From: an uncultured bacterium
GTDB taxonomy: Bacteria > Bacillota > Clostridia > Oscillospirales > Ruminococcaceae
NCBI GenBank assembly: GCA_905215595.1
Contig: CAJMQZ010000004.1
Span: forward strand, 1-37,421
Reading direction: 5' to 3'
Length of the DNA stretch: 37,421 bases
Under the pieces are notes generated by a model, which saw nothing but the letters and a program-made list of their open reading frames with translations, did no database searches and was not told the origin of the DNA. A program made the translations under genes and the position numbers. Shown piece after piece: positions 11,601 through 17,623 of the stretch (position 1 is the first letter of the stretch; each line of letters begins with the position of its first letter).

Positions 11601-12638
11601 GGCCATTGCACCGCTGCTCTGTGCCAGCTGCAGCGTGTTGTCCCGTGCTGCATACCGTGTCTTTCCGCCGGTCATCAGGCGCAGCAGCTCCTGCTGCCGG
11701 TCGTCGCTCTGTACATCCTGCTGCAGCTGCTTCCAGTTTCCACTGGTCGCTGCTGCATTCTTTGCGCTCTGTACGCCGGTCTCACCCGCCAGAAAAACCG
11801 AGGATGCCACCGTGTCTCCAATACCGCCAATGGTATTGGCCGCGCGCCGCGCTGCACGCTTTCCTGCAGGCAGGGCATCAAAGTCGGCAATGTACTGCCG
11901 CGCTTCGCTGATTTCCTTGCGGCTGTATCCCTTTGCCAGCAGTTCCGCATCGGTGTAGTCCCGCCTGCCCGCACTCTTTTCCGGCACTGCTGCTCTGGCT
12001 GCAGCACCGCTCACGCTCTGGGGCTGCATGGCGTTGTTTTTCTCGGCATAGCTTTGCCCGCCGGTGCCAATGCGCATCAGCGTCACAAGCTCCCGGTGCT
12101 TCGGGTCAGCGTCCATCCACTGGTTCAGCCGGTCAAAGTCTCTAAGATCGTCCGTCGCTTTCAGGTCTTCCGTGTACTGCCTCACCTTCTGCGCAGTCTG
12201 TGCATACCAGCCTTCATCTCCGCTGGCAATGCCTGCAATGCGCTGGCGCGCAGTGCTGCTGCGTGTACCTGTACCGCTGTCGGTCACAATGCCGCTTTTG
12301 CCCGGATATGCCTGTGTTTTGCCTGTTTCCTGCGGCACTGCCAGCTGCAGCTTGTGGCTGCTGTCCGCGCCCGTCATCTGCGCCAGCACCCGTGCGCCAA
12401 GACCCGTGCCGGTGTTCTGCCTTGCAGCCGCAGCCGGGCTGGCAGCATTCTGTCCGCTGCTTTTCGCTTCCCAGCTTTCCCGCGCTTTTGCAATGCGTTC
12501 CGGTGTCCACTTGTCCGTAGTGTTTGCTTTTCCCGCAGCTGTACCGGTGCTTGCCGTCCGGTTTGTAGCGCGGCTGTTGTTTTTCGCTTCCCAACTTTCT
12601 CTGTCTTTTTTCAGTCTTTCCGGTGTCCATTTGCTCAT
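2619..12638 (-). CDS. giant multi-domain (polyvalent-type) virion protein, 3339 aa
   Basis: ATG at 12638 has AAAGGAG upstream. The N terminus carries two copies of WTPER.xK.RESWEAK (residues 1-60), then two YTDAEL..KGY...EI units. Residues about 430-600 are Gly/Ala-rich and partly hydrophobic. A zincin-type site HEDYH lies at 1014-1018 with a candidate third ligand in EEAAEELVAD (about 1071). Residues about 1190-1335 (GRIKIRVGENVYEADV) resemble a large-polyvalent-protein-associated domain. Two linkers contain RYQL. Long coiled coils occupy about 2020-2190, followed by LRPSKDKYVQPGL (about 2199). The C-terminal third (YYPIAVDK near 2590; TQPNYTVMQRAGIQR) is typical of phage giant proteins. By analogy it is packaged in the capsid and ejected into the host. 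The protease is inferred from its motif; its targets are unknown. Confidence 0.8.
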   Translation of the reverse strand: MSKWTPERLKKDRESWEAKNNSRATNRTASTGTAAGKANTTDKWTPERIAKARESWEAKSSGQNAASPAAAARQNTGTGLGARVLAQMTGADSSHKLQLAVPQETGKTQAYPGKSGIVTDSGTGTRSSTARQRIAGIASGDEGWYAQTAQKVRQYTEDLKATDDLRDFDRLNQWMDADPKHRELVTLMRIGTGGQSYAEKNNAMQPQSVSGAAARAAVPEKSAGRRDYTDAELLAKGYSRKEISEARQYIADFDALPAGKRAARRAANTIGGIGDTVASSVFLAGETGVQSAKNAAATSGNWKQLQQDVQSDDRQQELLRLMTGGKTRYAARDNTLQLAQSSGAMASAPAAQTTQSDAYTDAELIEKGYTQQEIDNMRARIAGTEVHDSVDPEKSFGYQLYKRGQDLTAAAQSGLSPIAKQALGIVSSAGENLAVAAIDPAWVLPVLSAQGGAEAMGQSIEKGESAGKTLAGGLAKFGAGWAINSVGAADLAKTMGADYAKDTLAGKLADMVRSVAADGTLAQRYPAVANAISGGVDNAMQAFVETYADKAIDATLGDSEAAADLFKSDTFLTALESGLTGGASGALGGAVGTGLAKANGGDASIVGNVKRAYYEGQVERARQALQDEVRAQEPGTAMQQTPEEAAAGTRQPAAATQETVQPEVTGTTSGFATMQDTAPMVQSENPAVQQLAAAVQDGQLTSKTINLFTPNAANEANRAAFAEEYGIELPETAAKTRQVLREMTTQQRAAQAPATATENATVEAQKTAAIVERMEADRSAQQAQTESELGRSGAAVENTGERVESGPAEQSGRMRETYGLEQQSLTTKQREVQQELTRWQVSDGASATISRNMPTEIGDAGRYAAAASSLYRLGQMEDVHTFDKAMELAQGMSGLAVNTDYVLAQDGGREALQLAWLQGHGELEAGKMQRASLGGRLTAESTSGSGRVLYKGTMRTANEVGTQLIELNAKATNTDAVLKTVLQGNDRVRAYVDTETARIFFSDRAEDAFGTILHEDYHWYNSLDAEGAQALQQHALEFLAKSEGFEGIDEMIRGKLSDYARQGLSYEEAAEELVADAWRGIFSDETSFKRWVEFQRGQAEKNAGKAGGIHKVMTKVKELLSDIVSRAKEVLARDPENKAALKAQRLAAAEKRVLQDEYFAHAERAMDSLRAAKENAAALENKGAAEGTRFEIKKDAEGETYIQIDEDILKGIPQENWKSVVKQAIRERFPDGFVRNGWTILNSKDGRNEFVWSKYSKALQWENATAYADKMRMAANLDEIIETADEVYREPANHKNAEAFNRGRIKIRVGENVYEADVLTAIKPDTREIFYDIVNIKETKIKPSGGTHVESEDSRSRLPESFTETFGKAHMESEDSGSSGSKISNQSIAQETAENKGNDGTLKKNVRYQLSEADELTKLRDEQQQLDEQRRELKEERSAWLGSDAVKEIEAKKKALGIFSAEAKAYRDSEEYQNYLAKRKDYNARMAQLEDQSAVLNGRIKGASARMQQQNAEKGKAEQAVYDAKAEAHGGKAEYRRVLAKERFGTTEDFRRAGYILPDGQMLDFAQNDRTRDTDHREIMSVFGSAEVKNGTEALNEFLLDGNVRVMAEAPGVDLSADTAPTTQQLEQIWRMVQELGGEKRQFTLDISTADGRVAAGKEYSGRVDADRVVREIREYYQTGELAQESDLAKFRYQLAEQASRDAKRNDQQMASRTIADKAAALDTLSQFFGLTRGVKVSRTAIEGLASRWAKANGSKANRAKLARETEVLVDYLKADGADMEKANALAETLAGEILDGAVYRNSELWDEYPELHKLEYTVNRSGQAKAELVKAYGSWSEAVAEARRHGVTLRQAESVRDGNPAQQYESVINDNRAVDGTSDGAKALWKAAAQQAGVDGAMSMESTEWLNVLMNLHDAIKPATMSRFADDAEYEDAKIELAGRIIGDIMATPEMTDAQAIFEGIQRHNMDVARAAAGSKERAAEVAKELRGVQKAQQREFGRRMQENRRTANQNTEVQQMAELQRQNARAEKLLDQNLETFGVDVSNVGNLNEKLTVLRESYEREMKQEVKRLKAERQEMLDEAKLWYRERMGELREENADLSMRLREEQRRADKAEYSLIVQENEIMEWEADNERKRAAWEQKQAQRNALAIETARQQRDEDIAVAKAVAEKRVQRARDARKMDELKRSIRQNAAQLNQMLLRPSKDKYVQPGLIDAAAQAAKLADMTILNERAVNQLTRLQDRIRQSAGSENSPNAMTEEWKQTGVDTLIQTLRDDLQTTKDAKLTKLHEQLAEAEVLPDSEKAWALQERLRKRIKETENRTYLPMTVDQMRMLKAITSSTLHVIRNANKTVSLAKAEEVSAIAEGAASEVNASKGNHPGGKLDGVHNLLTKYQLDMLGAERVFRMLGGYAKNGQMEKMAQMLNDGQYRQTKITVEGEKLFANVTGKEHVKEMQNFAGPGADLVDVGLTDVKGKKAELTHAQLCSLYMHLHNTDSLNHLMNGGLVIPDAKLYNKGDIEQAYQKGQTVHLGMLTDADGTPTADSILQTVEAAMTDYDRAWCADMKEFFDNYTAKLINETSLQLVGYQRATVKNYYPIAVDKSVLATQIDGLNLDATIEGRGFLKNRVKSGQPILLEECANVVQRSLRDTADYAGLAAPIRDVQKILNSGVETREGLKNLKNGIIKEQWGGDAVNYIDNLLKDLQKKSRQRKSTLQWLGNLSSKYAGAVLTLNPGVALAQAASLPTAAAVLGGDTMAAVVPFVKNLSPKARTALETEIKEHGDVLLDWRKRGSQNGELASIGKQKTLAEKGMDKLPNWLTGWINGMDEVTVAALWEGSKRYVQNHTAEFEGAEVTGSPAYWEAVNRTYQKVIEQTQPNYTVMQRAGIQRNPDGMAKALTMFTTQRFQNYGILADAVGDYKAQAERYRAESSAENKAEVQRAGQQLRRAVASQTVQTVTFALMKMSVGFVLHRWKDLQDENGDMTLKSLLKRLGELCMESFAGTGLYGSEIYGFASNAVTGNDYDVVSAANLGLVNEFAAAAGKFAYELRKDIGGMDEDEAEKHDRKLWTLAGNVVEAGLQALGVPYANGKKFVEAAAGWYGTLQDWKKSGKYGNFDSLPQSATGQYDRLYNAYAGGDSDEAKAAVEKLNAMVEAGTIAENKMYSQLKSRLVKYDVRVRQAAEEQNAGNDQKRYELENEMIEQLSNVLGLPKGKRGDVVDCVTGAVNQLAEKQLKGDNASVTDDLVEAVDSWDAGAVQEEYDRLAKAGKSATTLKSKITETAKPEYLAGSDADRQQMEEMLLALKDADGKELYTEKNFAQWVEEAEKEAEKEPEPDPYAEVR
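8495..8615 (-). repeat. short imperfect duplication inside the giant gene
   Basis: The segment GAATCTTCGGATTC-A-GTGGG occurs twice (about 8512-8533 and 8578-8600), encoding HVESEDSRS and HMESEDSGS. It lies in a linker just after the domain at residues about 1190-1335, in a stretch (about 8460-8980) visibly richer in A+T than the rest of the gene. This suggests that the domain and its linker were acquired or shuffled. Confidence 0.6.
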
Positions 12639-12653
12639 AACTGCCGGTCTCCT

Positions 12654-14033
12654 TTATCGTTCCGCTTCCAGAATTTTCATAATGGACGACAGCGTGTTGT
12701 CCGTAATGCCGTCTGCAGAAAGTCTGCCCGCAATATCGTCCAGACTGTAACCACCCGCCAGCATGCCGCGCGCCGTTGCAAGTCCGCTGCGCAGCGGACT
12801 GCTGCGGGTGTTTGCCCGCCCACTGGTGCCGCTGCTTCCCGCCGTGCTGTTTTTCAGCCACCCCGCGTCCGTCAGGGTCTTCTGGTAGAAGTCATACAGC
12901 GGGTTTGTCTCCTTCATCCCGGAGAATTTTGTTGCCATCGTCTGCAGCTGGCTGTTGGTAAAGCCGGTCGTTCCCGTCTTGCCGCTGCCAGAGCTTGTGT
13001 TTCCGCTCTTCGTGCTGCCCGTTCTGCTGCTCCCGCTGCCGGTCGTCCTATAACGGTTATTCAGCGCCAGCTGGCTTGCTGTGTAATTCAGCTGCCGCTG
13101 GTTCAGTGTGGGCGAATAGTCAATGCTGCCAGTATCTACGCCCGCCATCTGCAGGTAGTTTTTGGCTGCAGTGTCATTGCCACTTCCTGCCAGACTTGCA
13201 CCCTGCAGCAGTGCCGCCATCTGATCCTGCTGTACACTGCTCATGCCCTGCCATGTATCCAGCATCGTCTCGTCCAAGCCATATTTCGTCAGCACTGCTT
13301 TCGCTGCATCATCAAAGCCTGCCTGTTTGTATGCGGTGGCCTGCTGCAGCGCCGCCACCTGATCGCTCAGCTGAGTGCGTGCCAGACTGTCATTGTACTG
13401 TTTTTCCTTGAACTCGTTTTCCCACTTCTGCTGGCTGTACCCCTTGTACGCATCGTATCCTTCCATCACCGTGCTGCCAATGCCCTTCACGGCGTTCCAC
13501 ACATTGCTCCAGAAGTCGCTGTTCTCCTGCCGTGCCTGCTGGGTGCGGTCATAAAGGTAATTGCGCCAGTTTGCTGCATTGCTCACGCTGCTGTCATACT
13601 CGCTGCGTTCCAGTGCGCGCTGTCCCAGCAGAGTGTCCAGCTGGTCGCCCGCGCCGGCAAGCTCCTGCTTCCACTGGGCCAGTGCGTCCGCCCGGGCTGC
13701 AGCAAGGGTGCTGCCGGTGTTTGCCGTCTGCGTCGCTGCTGCCTGATCTGCCGCGCTCTTCGCATAGTCCGCGCCATACCCGCCGGAAAGCGAATCTGCG
13801 GTCGCTGCTGCTGCATCTGCACCGGCATTTGCATTGCCCACCATCCGTGTCAGTGCGTCCTTGTAGCCGCTGTCTGCCGTTGTAAAGTCAAAGCCCGCGC
13901 CGCTGGCCGTGCCCATCTTGTCCAGCGTATCGGCAATGTCCTGCGCATACTGGTCATCGTAGGCCCCCGGCATGGCGTTTTCCACGTCCTGCAGGCGCTG
14001 CTGCGCGTCGTTCAATCTCTTGATAGTCCCCAT
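12654..14033 (-). CDS. probable internal (ejection) virion protein (459 aa)
   Basis: ATG at 14033 has AAAGGAG upstream. The protein is Ala-, Gln- and Ser-rich, with helical segments (KRLNDAQQRLQDVENAM; LAQWKQELAGAGDQLDTLLG), the motif SGGYGADYAKSAADQAA near residue 85, and a low-complexity Ser/Gly/Thr region at about 310-345. The C terminus (GGYSLDDIAGRLSADGITD) resembles the YTDAEL..KGY units of the giant protein. The GGYG motif is shared with the next gene upstream. It lies between small structural genes and the giant gene, a position where podovirus ejection proteins are usual. I infer that function and do not recognise a named family. Confidence 0.6.
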   Translation of the reverse strand: MGTIKRLNDAQQRLQDVENAMPGAYDDQYAQDIADTLDKMGTASGAGFDFTTADSGYKDALTRMVGNANAGADAAAATADSLSGGYGADYAKSAADQAAATQTANTGSTLAAARADALAQWKQELAGAGDQLDTLLGQRALERSEYDSSVSNAANWRNYLYDRTQQARQENSDFWSNVWNAVKGIGSTVMEGYDAYKGYSQQKWENEFKEKQYNDSLARTQLSDQVAALQQATAYKQAGFDDAAKAVLTKYGLDETMLDTWQGMSSVQQDQMAALLQGASLAGSGNDTAAKNYLQMAGVDTGSIDYSPTLNQRQLNYTASQLALNNRYRTTGSGSSRTGSTKSGNTSSGSGKTGTTGFTNSQLQTMATKFSGMKETNPLYDFYQKTLTDAGWLKNSTAGSSGTSGRANTRSSPLRSGLATARGMLAGGYSLDDIAGRLSADGITDNTLSSIMKILEAER

Positions 14034-14048
14034 TCTTTTCTCCTTTCC

Positions 14049-14651
14049 TCAAATAAAGAACAGCGGCAGGATCCTCGCTGCAAGGCCTGCCACCTGCAGC
14101 GCCCCGTTAATAAAATTCTGCAACCCGTTCTGCTTTTCGCTGTAAGCGTTGTCGTACTCGTTCTTTTTGTACTGTAGGCCTTCGTTCCAGTTGGCAAGGT
14201 CGTTCTGGTACTGGCTGTAGTCCTGCTTTTCCGCGCTCTGCAGCCCGCTCAGCTGCTGCAGCAGGTCGCTCTTCTTCGTGTTGTACTGGGCTTTGCTCTG
14301 GCTGTAAAGGTTGTCCAGCACATTGTCCAAGCTGTTCATCGTTCTGGCATAGGCGTTCTGTCCCGCCTGCGTACCATAGCTGGAGCCGTAGCCGCCGGTC
14401 ATGGCGGCGGCGTTCGCCTGCGCATTCTGGTTTGCCAGCTTTGCCTGCCGGGTGTACTCGTTCTTGTACTGCTGATAGGCTGCATCTGCATCCGGGTCGT
14501 AATCAAAATCGCCCATGTTTTCCAGCTTGCCCATCACATCCTTGATCTGGCCCTGATACTTGCTCTGGTAGTCTGCAGGCTTCGTTTTCTCATACTGTTC
14601 CAGGTTGTACCGTGCCGTGTTCAGGCGGTCATTGTTTCCAAACAGTCCCAT
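14049..14651 (-). CDS. probable internal virion protein (200 aa)
   Basis: ATG at 14651 has AAGGAG upstream, overlapping the end of the preceding gene. The helical N terminus (TARYNLEQYEKTKPADYQ) and centre (YQQYKNEYTRQAKLANQN) lead to TGGYGSSYGTQAGQNAY near residue 87, nearly the same motif as in the 459-residue neighbour. A Gln/Ser/Tyr-rich helical region follows, then a hydrophobic C terminus (GALQVAGLAARILPLFFI). Tyr- and Ala-rich helical proteins with a membrane-active end fit a phage ejection protein. The role is inferred from context. Confidence 0.6.
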   Translation of the reverse strand: MGLFGNNDRLNTARYNLEQYEKTKPADYQSKYQGQIKDVMGKLENMGDFDYDPDADAAYQQYKNEYTRQAKLANQNAQANAAAMTGGYGSSYGTQAGQNAYARTMNSLDNVLDNLYSQSKAQYNTKKSDLLQQLSGLQSAEKQDYSQYQNDLANWNEGLQYKKNEYDNAYSEKQNGLQNFINGALQVAGLAARILPLFFI

Positions 14652-14654
14652 TTT

Positions 14655-14846
14655 TTATGCTCCTTCCCCATTCATCCGTTCTAAAAATTCTTCCGAGCAG
14701 TTCTCCCGGTCAATGTTCGTCAGCACATAGCTCAGCTGTTCCGTCAGCTGGTACAGGTAATTCCGCAGCGCACGGGCATCTTCTGCCGGCATCTCACTGC
14801 TGAAGGAAGGCAGCGCAATGCCTTCCAGTCCCGCCAAACTTGCCAT
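14655..14846 (-). CDS. small structural-region protein (63 aa)
   Basis: ATG at 14846 has GGAAGGGAG upstream. The sequence is short and acidic; RNYLYQLTEQLSYVLTNID at about residues 28-46 is a helical motif that I recognise from small proteins or domains in virion regions of Firmicute phages. It lies between the beta-rich tail protein and the internal proteins in one tight operon. The function is unknown; it may be a chaperone or minor virion protein. Confidence 0.65.
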   Translation of the reverse strand: MASLAGLEGIALPSFSSEMPAEDARALRNYLYQLTEQLSYVLTNIDRENCSEEFLERMNGEGA

Positions 14847-14862
14847 TTCTACGCTCCTTCCC

Positions 14863-16764
14863 TCATTTCCTCGGCTGTGCCGCGCTCACGCGCCCACCGG
14901 TCGCCGCCGCCAGCGTAAAGGCCACACTGCGCAGCACCATCTGCCCGGTGCCGTAGATCTTCAGCTGTAGCGTATCTGCCCGCCGGGGCACAAAGGGCAG
15001 GTTGATGCGCTGGTGGTCCTTCCCTGCTGTGCAGGTGCCCAAAGTTTCAAAGGCTCCGCCGTCATAGCTTGCAGCCACCGTTACCACCGTGTGGGCCAGC
15101 GCATCCAGCCGCACCGTCACCCGGCTGATGTACTTGTCGTCCGGTACGCTCAGGCCAATGTCTCCGCTCACCGCTTCAAACTGCAGTGCCGTTTCCTGCC
15201 CTGCTTCCTCCGCGCCGCTTTCCCGGTCAGGATCTGCGGCCCACAGTACGCTGCCGTCCCACAGGTACAGCTGCTGCCCGGTGGATACCATCTCGGTGCC
15301 TGCAGCGCTTTCCTCGTGCCACAGGCCTTTTTCCGTGTCGTATACCAAAAGCCGTCCAGCCTGCGTTCCGTCTGCCTTCTGGTGCAGGTACAGGTAATAC
15401 CGCATGTCCATGCTTCCCGCCATGGCCCAGTCCACCGCAGTCAGCCCGCTGGTGTCCAGCGCAGCGGATACCTTTGTCGGCAGGCTTCCGTCCCATGCCA
15501 TCACCCCGTCCGGCGAAAGATAATACAGCGTCTCTGCGATCACGCACAGGCTGTTCGCTGCGTTTGCCGCCACGCCCCGGCAGCGCACGCTGCTCATCTG
15601 GTAATCGCTTGGCTTTGTGCCGTACAGTTTGTGGATGCAGTTTTCCTTGAAGAACAGCAGGTATCCCAGACAGCTTGCAGCGCCGGTAAATGCACCGTCA
15701 CTGCCCACGCTCACGGCATAGCTGTCCGCTGTAATGCCCTGATAGCTGTACCAGTTGGTCGGGTCGCCCAGAGCGCAGGCGTAAATGGTGTTTTCCTTCC
15801 GGCTGCATCCCCACACCCGGTTTCCCTGCTCCGTCACAAAGTCCAGCTCCGGCACCCTCCGCTCCACCTTCACCGGTGCGGCCGCTGCGTCGTTCTCGGT
15901 CACGGTGCCGTCAGCGCTCTTCCATGTCACACTGGTCTCCGTCACAGTCCAGCTTCCGTAATACCGGTCGCTGTCCTCGGCCCGTGTCAGCACTGCTACC
16001 ATCTCGTCGCCGTCCATGGCCTGGATCATTACCTCACCGTTCAGTCCTTTTGCCACTGCATTGCACACTGCGTCCGGCATCCCGCTTATGGTCACTGTGT
16101 CTCCCTCCCGGATCACTCCGCCGATCCCCGGGCACCGGATCTTCACCGCGCTCAGCAGTACTTCCACCCACTTTTTGTTTTTTGCGCTGTAGCGCAGCAG
16201 CACCGCATTGCTGTCATAGGCTTCGTCGCTGTCACTTTTCAAAAACAGCTGTCCGTCCTCCGGCTCTTCCGGTTCGGTCTTGCCCGCACCTGCCGGGGTG
16301 TATGTCCGGCCTTCGGCATCGCAGGGGGTCACGGTCACGCTTTTCCCGCCCATCTCCCACTGTGCGCCAAGGCGCGTCAGTTCGCCGGTGCCCGTGTCAA
16401 AAGCCACCTTGTCCGGCCAGATCAGCACTTTCGTGCCCATGCCCGCCATGGCCTTGCGGTCATCGGTCAGCACGTTCTCCAGCACCACCGCACCGGTACG
16501 TGCTTCTTCGTCCGGGGTGTATTCCAGCGTCTTTCCGCGGCAGATCAGCAGCCCATTCAGGTGGTACATTCCGTTCACGCCCTGTACCGTCCGCACATTC
16601 CTGCGCATTTTCCGCGTCTGCAGCGCCGGGTATCCCCGGCTGGAAAAATTCATTTCCCCGCTGAACTCTGCCTCGCTGCAGCCGTATCCTTCGTTCAGTC
16701 CGCCAAAAGCCCGCAGCATCTGGCGGCTCGTCTGCAGCACGTTCAGGTTCGTTCCGTCCATCAT
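14863..16764 (-). CDS. beta-rich tail/hub protein (633 aa)
   Basis: ATG at 16764 follows GGAGG by 9 bases and begins 3 bases after the stop of the connector gene. The N terminus (RAFGGLNEGYGCSEAEFSGE) and the central VWGCSRKENTIYACALGDPTNW / VSVGSDGAFTGAASCLGYLLFF region are typical of large beta-propeller-like tail proteins of short-tailed phages and their prophage relatives. The C-terminal 130 residues form a beta sandwich (YISRVTVRLDALAHTVVTVA). It probably plugs or extends the connector, like P22 gp10 or T7-type tubular B proteins, but sequence alone does not decide between them. Confidence 0.65.
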   Translation of the reverse strand: MMDGTNLNVLQTSRQMLRAFGGLNEGYGCSEAEFSGEMNFSSRGYPALQTRKMRRNVRTVQGVNGMYHLNGLLICRGKTLEYTPDEEARTGAVVLENVLTDDRKAMAGMGTKVLIWPDKVAFDTGTGELTRLGAQWEMGGKSVTVTPCDAEGRTYTPAGAGKTEPEEPEDGQLFLKSDSDEAYDSNAVLLRYSAKNKKWVEVLLSAVKIRCPGIGGVIREGDTVTISGMPDAVCNAVAKGLNGEVMIQAMDGDEMVAVLTRAEDSDRYYGSWTVTETSVTWKSADGTVTENDAAAAPVKVERRVPELDFVTEQGNRVWGCSRKENTIYACALGDPTNWYSYQGITADSYAVSVGSDGAFTGAASCLGYLLFFKENCIHKLYGTKPSDYQMSSVRCRGVAANAANSLCVIAETLYYLSPDGVMAWDGSLPTKVSAALDTSGLTAVDWAMAGSMDMRYYLYLHQKADGTQAGRLLVYDTEKGLWHEESAAGTEMVSTGQQLYLWDGSVLWAADPDRESGAEEAGQETALQFEAVSGDIGLSVPDDKYISRVTVRLDALAHTVVTVAASYDGGAFETLGTCTAGKDHQRINLPFVPRRADTLQLKIYGTGQMVLRSVAFTLAAATGGRVSAAQPRK

Positions 16765-16767
16765 CCC

Positions 16768-17151
16768 TCAGTACCTCCACTGCGCACCAGCGGCCGGTGC
16801 GTACCGCTTCCTCATCCATACGGCAAATTCCTGCAGGTAGTCGCTGTACACCTGCAGCTCATTCATGGCCCGTGCTGTCTCGCCCAGCGCCAGATCCATC
16901 TGCGCACACAGCCAGTGCACATACAAAGGGCAAAAGGCTTCCGGTGCCAGCAGCACCGTTTCGTATCCCAACCCTTCGTTCCAGTTCACATCCGCACCCA
17001 CAGCATCAAAGTCCGCCGTCCGGCTGCGCTGCACAATGCTCGTGCGCATCCGGGCATCGCACTGGCGCAGCCAGCTCTGTTTCAGGCTGTCCGTAAACTG
17101 GTTGTTCGGCCGCAGTTCATCGGCCTGTTCTATCGCCTGTCCGGCTGTCAT
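16768..17151 (-). CDS. head-tail connector / adaptor protein (127 aa)
   Basis: ATG at 17151 has AAGGAG upstream. The protein is mostly helical (TDSLKQSWLRQCDARMRTSI; CPLYVHWLCAQMDLALGETA), with a length and position (between capsid and tail genes) that match phage head-completion proteins that bind the portal ring. The phrase DVNWNEGLGYETVLLAPEAF lies between the two helical parts. The family is assigned by context and general character, not by a decisive motif. Confidence 0.6.
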   Translation of the reverse strand: MTAGQAIEQADELRPNNQFTDSLKQSWLRQCDARMRTSIVQRSRTADFDAVGADVNWNEGLGYETVLLAPEAFCPLYVHWLCAQMDLALGETARAMNELQVYSDYLQEFAVWMRKRYAPAAGAQWRY

Positions 17152-17241
17152 CTTATCAAGTCTCCTTCCCGGTCAGCTCCTGCTGCACAGGTCACGGCTC
17201 CCTGCGTTCTTCCTGCCGCAGCCAGCAGTCGCCTCTGCTGC

Positions 17242-17284
17242 AAAAACACCCGGCACAGCCATGTGCCGCTGTACCGGGTGTCTG
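17242..17284 (-). terminator. hairpin terminator after the capsid genes
   Basis: On the minus strand ACACCCGG (17281-17274) pairs with CCGGGTGT (17253-17246), with an inner ACAG/CTGT pairing, followed by TTTTTG. It stands between the 91-residue gene and the connector gene. A leaky terminator here would give more capsid and scaffold than tail message, a common arrangement. Confidence 0.65.
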
Positions 17285-17335
17285 TTTTCATTTTGTAAAA
17301 TGCTCTTTTCTTTGCAAGAGCCGTGCTCTGCGGCC

Positions 17336-17611
17336 TTACACGCGCTGCGCCTGCTGCACAGCAGCGCTTTCCGCCGCCACGATCTTTGCCATTGCCTCGC
17401 CGTCCATCTCTTCGCTGTGGCGCAGCACCTCAGCAACCGCCTTCGGTACCTCCACGTCCACACCGCGCTGGATCAGGTAGGTCTCACCGTTCACGCCCAC
17501 GAACACCGGCGTTTTGTAGCGCTGGTTGTCCTTGAACAGCCGGATCACCTCCGTGTCCTTTTCCGGTGCTGCCTGCACAGCGGCTTCGGTCTCCTGATTC
17601 TTTACTGCCAT
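17336..17611 (-). CDS. small protein next to capsid gene (91 aa), possible capsid accessory
   Basis: ATG at 17611 follows AAGGAGG. It begins 12 bases after the capsid stop and ends before the terminator. The sequence has a short beta-type core (RYKTPVFVGVNGETYLIQRGVDVEVPKAV) between charged helices. Small proteins with this core (NGET.LIQRGV.V.VP) often follow capsid genes in Firmicute phages. It could be a decoration or head-completion protein; the function is not established. Confidence 0.7.
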   Translation of the reverse strand: MAVKNQETEAAVQAAPEKDTEVIRLFKDNQRYKTPVFVGVNGETYLIQRGVDVEVPKAVAEVLRHSEEMDGEAMAKIVAAESAAVQQAQRV

Positions 17612-17623
17612 GTTGGTTCCTCC

